From the NCBI GenBank assembly GCA_965207165.1, contig OZ242265.1, positions 3,410,001 to 3,474,000 on the forward strand: a stretch of 64,000 bases of DNA, given 5' to 3'. The notes under the pieces are model-generated. The model did not search any database and was not told the DNA's origin. It saw nothing but the letters and a program-made list of their open reading frames with translations. Source of the DNA: JAAXHV01 sp965207165 (GTDB lineage Bacteria > Pseudomonadota > Gammaproteobacteria > Eutrophobiales > Eutrophobiaceae). Position numbers and translations under genes: made by a program. Below, piece by piece: positions 60,396 to 64,000 of this stretch; position 1 is the stretch's first letter; every line of letters begins with the position of its first letter.

Positions 60396-60435
60396 GATAT
60401 TTGGGGTCAGAGCATTTACTCTGACCCCAAATATC
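60396..60435. repeat. Perfect 17-bp palindrome, reference copy of the TTGGGGTCAG family
   Basis: GATATTTGGGGTCAGAG (60396-60412), a 6-base loop, and the exact complement at 60419-60435. A degenerate copy (TTGGAGTCAGGGTAAAA, about 60379-60395) precedes it in tandem. It lies between two minus-strand genes, has no T-run, and looks like a REP-type mobile palindrome. Confidence 0.85.
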
Positions 60436-60451
60436 TATGGGGTAAATCCTG

Positions 60452-61327
60452 CTAGTTGTTTTGAGCGTCTATGTGCTTTTTGAAATAGGTCCAGCTGGTC
60501 TCGTTCGGACGGTCGTCGTCAACGGGGGGCGGACTGGTATAGTCGGGGTAGTTGGCGGTGATTTCGTCCTTGAGCAATGCGGGCAGGTCATCCCAGCCGC
60601 CCAGCTTTTTGCCTACGGCATTAAAATACATCAGGCCGCTGCGGCCTCCCATCTTCATCCACGGCAGCCAGGGCGCAATGCGTACCCAGGCGACGTTGAT
60701 ATCGGCGGTGTTTTTCGACAGGTCGGCGATATCGTTTATATCGGCCGTGAAGTCAAAAATTTCGGTTGCGTGATAGGTATTGCCCACGTAAGGTTGGTAA
60801 TCTCCGCCCAGGACGTTGGTATAGAACAGGGGTACTTCAAAGGTCAGGAAAGCGACGTCATCGATGACCAGGGGTGCAAATTTCTGTTCTTTCCCGTTCC
60901 TGTCCACGGGGAACGTCGGCCGCCCGTTTACCGGGTCATTTGCCACGTGCAGGACTTTGACCGTCTCGCCGGTCCAGGGGTTGGCCCAATCACGCAGTAT
61001 CTCACCGGTCTTCGGGTCCTGGTAGAGCATGATCTCCCGTGACACCATACGGTAGCCTTCGCCTTTTTCGGGGTCGTTAAGCGTCACGCATTGGCGGACA
61101 TTCATTCCGACAACCCGGAACAGCAGCTTGTCCCGCTCTCCGGGCACACGCGCATAAGCGCGGCCCTGCCACATGTAGGTGATCGGCTCGCCGTCCTTGA
61201 GTGAGCAGTGGATCTTGCGTTGCGCCTGAACATAGCCTTTACCGGTATCAAAATCGATTTGAGCAGCCGTGTTCAATGAAATCAGCATCAGTGCGATGCA
61301 GATCAGCATATTCCGCATGTGGTTCAT
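60452..61327 (-). CDS. DUF1838-like secreted protein
   Basis: About 291 residues with a signal peptide (NMLICIALMLISLNTAAQ). The mature part has GRAYARVPGERDKLLFRVVG, DPKTGEILRDWANPWTGE and LFYTNVLGGDYQPYVGNTYH, which I recognise as the DUF1838 pattern. Function unknown; such proteins are often next to TonB-dependent receptors, as here. ATG 61327 matches the signal; the frame is open to 61432. It follows the 844-residue receptor on the same strand with a 135-base gap. Confidence 0.75.
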   Translation of the reverse strand: MNHMRNMLICIALMLISLNTAAQIDFDTGKGYVQAQRKIHCSLKDGEPITYMWQGRAYARVPGERDKLLFRVVGMNVRQCVTLNDPEKGEGYRMVSREIMLYQDPKTGEILRDWANPWTGETVKVLHVANDPVNGRPTFPVDRNGKEQKFAPLVIDDVAFLTFEVPLFYTNVLGGDYQPYVGNTYHATEIFDFTADINDIADLSKNTADINVAWVRIAPWLPWMKMGGRSGLMYFNAVGKKLGGWDDLPALLKDEITANYPDYTSPPPVDDDRPNETSWTYFKKHIDAQNN

Positions 61328-61462
61328 TTTATTTTTTCCGAATGGTTGAATAACAGGTACATCCCTGTAGTTATACAAAATAGGTACTGCCGGTGATTTC
61401 AACAAACACCGGCAGTGACGCAAGCCTGGCACAGGTTTGGGGGGGTTGTGACCAAGGCTTGC

Positions 61463-63997
61463 TTAAAAACGGTAGCGGGCAGTGACCCCGACGCGCCGCT
61501 GTTCGGGCAACGTCACGCCGATTGCACGATCGAACGGGTTGAAAGTCAGGTTTCTCCCCTGTACATAACGAATCAATTGGGTTGGGGCGTCATCTTCAAA
61601 GACGTTGTCAACCCAGACCTCGATATCAAGATTTCCATTGCTGACACCGCCGCGCAGGTTGACTATCTCCCGGTTGCCGGTATGGGCAAGGTTGTACACC
61701 TGGGCATAGCGTTTCGAGTTGTAGTTGAAGTCACCGCGCAGGAACCAGGACCAGTTCCCGTTCATATTGCCGTGGAAGGAATTGGACAGGTTAAGCTGGT
61801 GTTTTGATGACTGCGGCAACTGCGAACCCCTGATGATCACATCACCGCTTTCGGAGTAGCCGTTAATCAATGCAGCCTCGCGGAATGCCGAGCCCGCCGA
61901 TGCTCCGGCGTCAACAGACTGGATAAATTCATCAATCTCGCTGTCAGTCCAGGCATAACCCAGGCGCAGGTCCCAGAAATCCGTCAGGTGCATGGAAAGG
62001 TCAAGTTCGATGCCGTTTATACTGGCTTTACCTACGTTTTCCAGGATGGAAAAAGTGCGCGGCTGGCCGTTGACGGTGGCGGCGCGGGTGGAGGTAAGCT
62101 GCATGTCATCCCAGTCGATATGGTAGACCGCGGCATTGGCGATGACGCGGTTTTCCATCCAGGCGGATTTCATTCCGAGTTCAAAGTTCCAGGCCGTTTC
62201 CTCGTCAACTTCCAGGTCGGACGCAGGTACGCCCTGGTCGCTGTTCAAGGTGCCGGGTTTGTTGCCCTTGGCGATATTGGCATAGACCAGCAACCGGTCC
62301 GTTGCCTCGTATTTTACCGTTACCTTGGGCAGGAAGGCGTTGAATGAGCCATCGGCGCTGGAGTCTGCTCCGGCCGGGGTGATTTCGAAATCGTCCTCGT
62401 TATACCTGAACTCTGCGCCTACGGTCAGTTTTTCCGTGAAGTCGAACTCAAGCGAACCGAATACCGACCAGCTCTCTATTTCTTCCCGGCCATTGTCACG
62501 GGGCGCTGAGCCTTCGTAAAATGCGCTGGTGGATATGGTGGCAGGTATGAACCTGGGGTCGAAAGGGTTGAATACCGGGACACCCCTCGAGACCGAGGTA
62601 GTGGTATCGAAAGAGGTAATCTGGGTTTCTTCGAAGTCTGATTCGTAGTAATAAAAACCTATCATGTGGCGCATTCTGAGACCGGCGTCGTAGGCCAGCC
62701 GGATTTCCTGCGAGAAATCTTCAAACTCACTCCGCACATCCGTAATAAAACCCACCCTGGACACAACGCTGGGCGGGGCGCCGAATGGCTGAACGAAGAA
62801 CGGGCTGCCTATGCCGACAACGGGGAAACGGGTGTCGCCGCCGCCGAAGGTGCGGTCGGTACGTGCGTCGGTGTCAACGTCGTTGTAACCGGTCACCGAG
62901 GTGAATGTGAAGCCCTCGGCAATTTCAAAATCAAGTTTCACGCCCATGCGCGTGCTTTCCCTTTCCACGCCCGAATCATCAAAAAAGCTGGTCTCAAGGC
63001 TGGTGTCGTTACCCCCGCCGCTGGCCTCCAGTACGTCATCGACGTCGACGCGGCCGCAGTAATAGCCGCTGCCGTTATATCCGGCGGAGCCGACCAAAGC
63101 GGCGCCCGCTTCAGGTGTGCCTGCGGGCGGCAGGGGTTGCGTGAGCGGGCCGCCCCGGGTGACCTGGAAACAATTATTGAAACTGGACGGCTGCATGGCG
63201 ATGGCATAGTGATCATCATCGGTATCTTCATAGATCATGTGGCCGGTCAGGCTCAGCCGCTCATTGGGGTTAAGGGTCAGGACCGCGGCAATGCTGGTTG
63301 ATTCCTCGCCGCCGACTTCATCATCCGTGGCCGGCGTACCAAGGGCGTTGCCCGGGTAGCTGTTATCGTATTCACCGTCCCGCTCGTAGTGGCTGGCTGT
63401 TACTGCAATACCCATGGCATCGGAAACCGGACCGCTGGCGTGGAGGTCGACGCGTACCTGGTCCCGTTCCCCGTATTCGGCCTGAACCTCGCCCTGGAAT
63501 TCATCTCCGGGTTTCTTCAGCACATAGTTCACGGCTCCGGCCAGGGTGGACCGGCCGTACAAGGCGCTCTGGGGACCTTTTACCACTTCGACCCGCTCCA
63601 GCGCCGACAGGGGAATGGACGCGTTGCCTGCCTCAATGATAATGCCTTCCAGGAACAAACCGGCATTGGCGCGGCCCAGGATGTTGGACTGGCCTCTGAT
63701 GGACGGGCGGAAATCCTGCCGGCCGAAAGCCTGGGCGAAGTCGAAGCCCGGGGTGAAGTCGGCAATGTCCTGCAGGGAGGTGATGCCCCGTTCTTCCAGT
63801 GCGGTTTCGGTAAATGCGCTTACCGTCAGGGGGATGTCCTGCAGGTTTTCCTCGCGCTTCCTGGCGGTGACCAGGATCTCTTCTATGGTGTCCTGTCCGT
63901 ATGCCGGCAGCGGCAACAGTGAAGAAAGTATGAAGAAGGCGGCGAAAACGGAGCCTCCTGTCTGAAAATATTTCTGAAATGAGCCATGGCTGAGCAT
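61463..63997 (-). CDS. TonB-dependent outer-membrane receptor (844 residues)
   Basis: A large receptor with a signal peptide (SVFAAFFILSSLLPLPAYGQ), TonB box TIEEILVTARKR, plug (IPLTVSAFTETALEERG, VKGPQSALYGRSTLAGAVNY) and a long barrel ending in VGVTARYRF. It contains long loops rich in Asp/Gly, for example around the cysteines in NCFQVTRGG and GYYCGRVD, which could form an extracellular disulfide. The ligand is unknown. The start is 3 bases from the window end, so upstream control is not visible. It probably forms a unit with the DUF1838-like gene. Confidence 0.92.
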   Translation of the reverse strand: MLSHGSFQKYFQTGGSVFAAFFILSSLLPLPAYGQDTIEEILVTARKREENLQDIPLTVSAFTETALEERGITSLQDIADFTPGFDFAQAFGRQDFRPSIRGQSNILGRANAGLFLEGIIIEAGNASIPLSALERVEVVKGPQSALYGRSTLAGAVNYVLKKPGDEFQGEVQAEYGERDQVRVDLHASGPVSDAMGIAVTASHYERDGEYDNSYPGNALGTPATDDEVGGEESTSIAAVLTLNPNERLSLTGHMIYEDTDDDHYAIAMQPSSFNNCFQVTRGGPLTQPLPPAGTPEAGAALVGSAGYNGSGYYCGRVDVDDVLEASGGGNDTSLETSFFDDSGVERESTRMGVKLDFEIAEGFTFTSVTGYNDVDTDARTDRTFGGGDTRFPVVGIGSPFFVQPFGAPPSVVSRVGFITDVRSEFEDFSQEIRLAYDAGLRMRHMIGFYYYESDFEETQITSFDTTTSVSRGVPVFNPFDPRFIPATISTSAFYEGSAPRDNGREEIESWSVFGSLEFDFTEKLTVGAEFRYNEDDFEITPAGADSSADGSFNAFLPKVTVKYEATDRLLVYANIAKGNKPGTLNSDQGVPASDLEVDEETAWNFELGMKSAWMENRVIANAAVYHIDWDDMQLTSTRAATVNGQPRTFSILENVGKASINGIELDLSMHLTDFWDLRLGYAWTDSEIDEFIQSVDAGASAGSAFREAALINGYSESGDVIIRGSQLPQSSKHQLNLSNSFHGNMNGNWSWFLRGDFNYNSKRYAQVYNLAHTGNREIVNLRGGVSNGNLDIEVWVDNVFEDDAPTQLIRYVQGRNLTFNPFDRAIGVTLPEQRRVGVTARYRF

Positions 63998-64000
63998 GAT

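Noticed and set aside
1..64000. CRISPR arrays, rRNA, tRNA or intact insertion sequences
   Set aside because: No regularly spaced repeats, no tRNA-like or rRNA sequence and no transposase frame were seen.

Overview
The window looks like a chromosomal segment of a Gram-negative gammaproteobacterium, probably marine or aquatic and heterotrophic. Supporting this: gatCAB lies divergent from mreBCD, there is an mrdAB-mltB-rlpA-dacA wall cluster, there are two large TonB-dependent receptors, and many genes serve aromatic-compound and organosulfonate catabolism. Genus cannot be assigned from the sequence alone. I see no rRNA, tRNA, CRISPR array or intact insertion sequence.

Layout. (1) 1-9.7 kb: an MFS transporter tail, a Rieske oxygenase, then a taurine/sulfoacetaldehyde block: xsc, a MocR-type regulator, an omega-amino acid (taurine?):pyruvate aminotransferase, an atypical adenosine-deaminase-like protein, pta and a citrate synthase. 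Xsc makes acetyl phosphate, Pta turns it into acetyl-CoA and citrate synthase can consume it. (2) 9.7-19.4 kb: orphan mauD/mauE, then a (halo)hydroquinone block: fused 3-oxoacid CoA-transferase, maleylacetate reductase, LinE/PcpA-type ring-cleavage dioxygenase, TetR regulator, glutathionyl-hydroquinone reductase and two-subunit hydroquinone 1,2-dioxygenase. The first 20 or so codons of a deleted FAD monooxygenase survive behind an intact promoter. A MetE-like methyltransferase closes this stretch. (3) 19.5-33.7 kb: a GlcD-like FAD oxidase, then the cell-shape and wall cluster on the minus strand (mreB, mreC, mreD, mrdA, rodA, mltB, rlpA, dacA, D-amino acid aminotransferase), with gatCAB divergent from it. 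(4) 33.7-38 kb: acyl-CoA synthetase, a VAO/4-cresol dehydrogenase-type flavoprotein with a cytochrome c, and a Tat-exported unknown.

(5) 38-44.2 kb: a visibly AT-rich accessory island. It starts with an intact ParD antitoxin under a 36-bp palindromic operator and a broken parE toxin. A tight four-gene operon follows: an 826-residue protein with two GHKL ATPase modules (an Hsp90/MutL/MORC-like one at the N-terminus and a histidine-kinase-like one at the C-terminus), a receiver-domain protein, an HNH nuclease and an N6-adenine-type DNA methyltransferase. It reads as a restriction-modification or antiphage system with a built-in phosphorelay, and I cannot match it to a named system. This is the main candidate for a previously undescribed system.

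(6) 44.2-64 kb: core-like GC content returns. It holds a class V aminotransferase, an NSS transporter, a small membrane protein, an NTF2-like secreted protein, an FAD-linked oxidase, a secreted bicupin, an FAD monooxygenase, an OFA-type MFS transporter, a small coiled-coil protein with a methyltransferase, a glutamate-decarboxylase-like enzyme, two TonB-dependent receptors, a Bcr/CflA-type exporter and a DUF1838-like periplasmic protein. Two families of short palindromic repeats lie between genes: one built on the word TTGGGGTCAG, the other a REP-like GC-rich hairpin.
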